Part shown: positions 51,550 through 51,779 of the stretch, piece by piece
Position numbering within the stretch: position 1 is the stretch's first letter
Layout: each line of letters opens with the position of its first letter
The notes under the pieces: generated by a model
The model's database searches: none
Seen by the model: only the letters and a program-made list of their open reading frames with translations
What the model was told of the DNA's origin: nothing
Position numbers and translations under genes: made by a program
Origin: Ruminococcus sp.
GTDB lineage: Bacteria; Bacillota; Clostridia; Oscillospirales; Ruminococcaceae
Direction of reading: 5' to 3'
Assembly (NCBI RefSeq): GCF_024692365.1
Contig: NZ_JAILMR010000048.1
Coordinates: 1-51,779 of the forward strand
Length of the DNA: 51,779 nt

Positions 51550-51779
51550 ATAAGATCATTACAGGAACAGTAATATCAGTAAACGGAAAGTTTTCTTTTT
51601 CTGGACTTTATGATGCACAGGGCACTCCTGTCTGCATAAGCCTTGAAAAGAATGATGACGATATAATACTTGCAGTCGTAAAAGAGCCGGAAGAACATAA
51701 GAAAGACAGAACTGCCGACTGCGGGATATCCGAAGAAGAGATAGACAGGACTTGTCAGGCACAGGATAACTGCGATGAT
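51546..51779 (+). CDS. Unknown protein, cut by the window edge
   Basis: The first 78 codons of a gene begin by ATGA overlap with the adenine methyltransferase. The visible part starts NKIITGTVISVNGKFSFSGL, is beta-rich, then becomes strongly acidic (PEEHKKDRTADCGISEEEID). It contains four Cys. No family recognised. Confidence 0.6.
   Translation, partial: MNKIITGTVISVNGKFSFSGLYDAQGTPVCISLEKNDDDIILAVVKEPEEHKKDRTADCGISEEEIDRTCQAQDNCDD

Larger units (their letters stand above)
41672..51779 (+). mobile_element. Integrated mobile element-like segment (right end outside window)
   Basis: Directly after tRNA-Leu, about 10 kb of tightly packed plus-strand genes carry plasmid, ICE and phage accessory families: amidoligase, gamma-glutamylcyclotransferase, RHH proteins, DUF4314, two DNA methyltransferases, BRO antirepressor and Api92-like. 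No integrase, relaxase, replication or structural gene is in view, and no second copy of the tRNA 3' end is seen, so element type and borders are open. The left border is inferred from the tRNA. Confidence 0.7.

Noticed and set aside
1..51779. CRISPR arrays
   Set aside because: No regularly spaced direct repeats of 24-40 nt were seen anywhere in the window, and no cas-like genes.

Overview
The window looks like chromosomal DNA of a rumen/gut clostridial Firmicute, most likely a Ruminococcus (Oscillospiraceae). The support is: canonical sigma-A promoters, strong AGGAGG ribosome binding sites, a CIRCE heat-shock operator, a secreted cohesin-like/fibronectin-type III protein, and accessory families (DUF4314, Api92-like, BRO-type antirepressor, amidoligase) typical of gut Firmicute mobile elements. 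The species call is inference.

Layout. (1) 1-840: tRNA-Asn with flanking hairpins, and a HAD-family gene whose nucleophile motif is altered. (2) 993-14969, minus strand: one long exopolysaccharide/capsule operon. Its promoter is near 15064-15093. In order of transcription it encodes a pyruvyl transferase, an F420-hydrogenase-beta-like iron-sulfur protein, four glycosyltransferases, an EpsG/Wzy-like polymerase, a Wzx-like flippase, and then two overlapping ATP-grasp ligase / DegT-type PLP enzyme pairs. (3) 15209-20304: the initiating undecaprenyl-phosphate sugar phosphotransferase (minus), divergent from a plus-strand operon of a GDP-mannose-type pyrophosphorylase, an acyltransferase and a glycosyltransferase. 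(4) 20442-22956: a secreted cohesin-like/FN3 protein with a structured 5' leader, then a decayed partial copy of the same gene in an AT-rich gap. (5) 22957-30092: dTDP-rhamnose genes (rfbA, C, B, D) interrupted by an acyltransferase, a UDP-glucuronate epimerase, a UDP-glucose dehydrogenase and a small pyrophosphatase-like protein.

(6) 30225-41380: housekeeping and stress genes. These are a CorA-type transporter, an AlaX-like editing protein, a methyltransferase, htpG under a CIRCE operator, a short inverted-repeat element filling the gap to an oxidoreductase, a very large hybrid sensor kinase, a small phage-like protein, and a MazF toxin with no visible antitoxin. (7) 41672-51779: tRNA-Leu(GAG) followed by a gene-dense mobile-element-like segment on the plus strand. 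It holds an amidoligase plus gamma-glutamylcyclotransferase pair, ribbon-helix-helix-like small proteins, DUF4314, an AT-rich duplicated-domain gene, a C5-cytosine methyltransferase, a BRO/KilA-C antirepressor, an Api92-like protein, a D12-class adenine methyltransferase and several unknown genes, many joined by 4-nt ATGA overlaps. It runs off the right edge.

How it works together. Regions 2, 3 and 5 together can make activated sugars (dTDP-rhamnose, a GDP-hexose, UDP-glucuronate and UDP-galacturonate), assemble a repeat unit on undecaprenyl phosphate, decorate it (pyruvyl, acyl and possibly aminoacyl or amide groups), flip it and polymerise it. The least explained parts are the double ATP-grasp/PLP module at the end of the capsule operon and the amidoligase module behind an attenuator-like terminator in the mobile segment.
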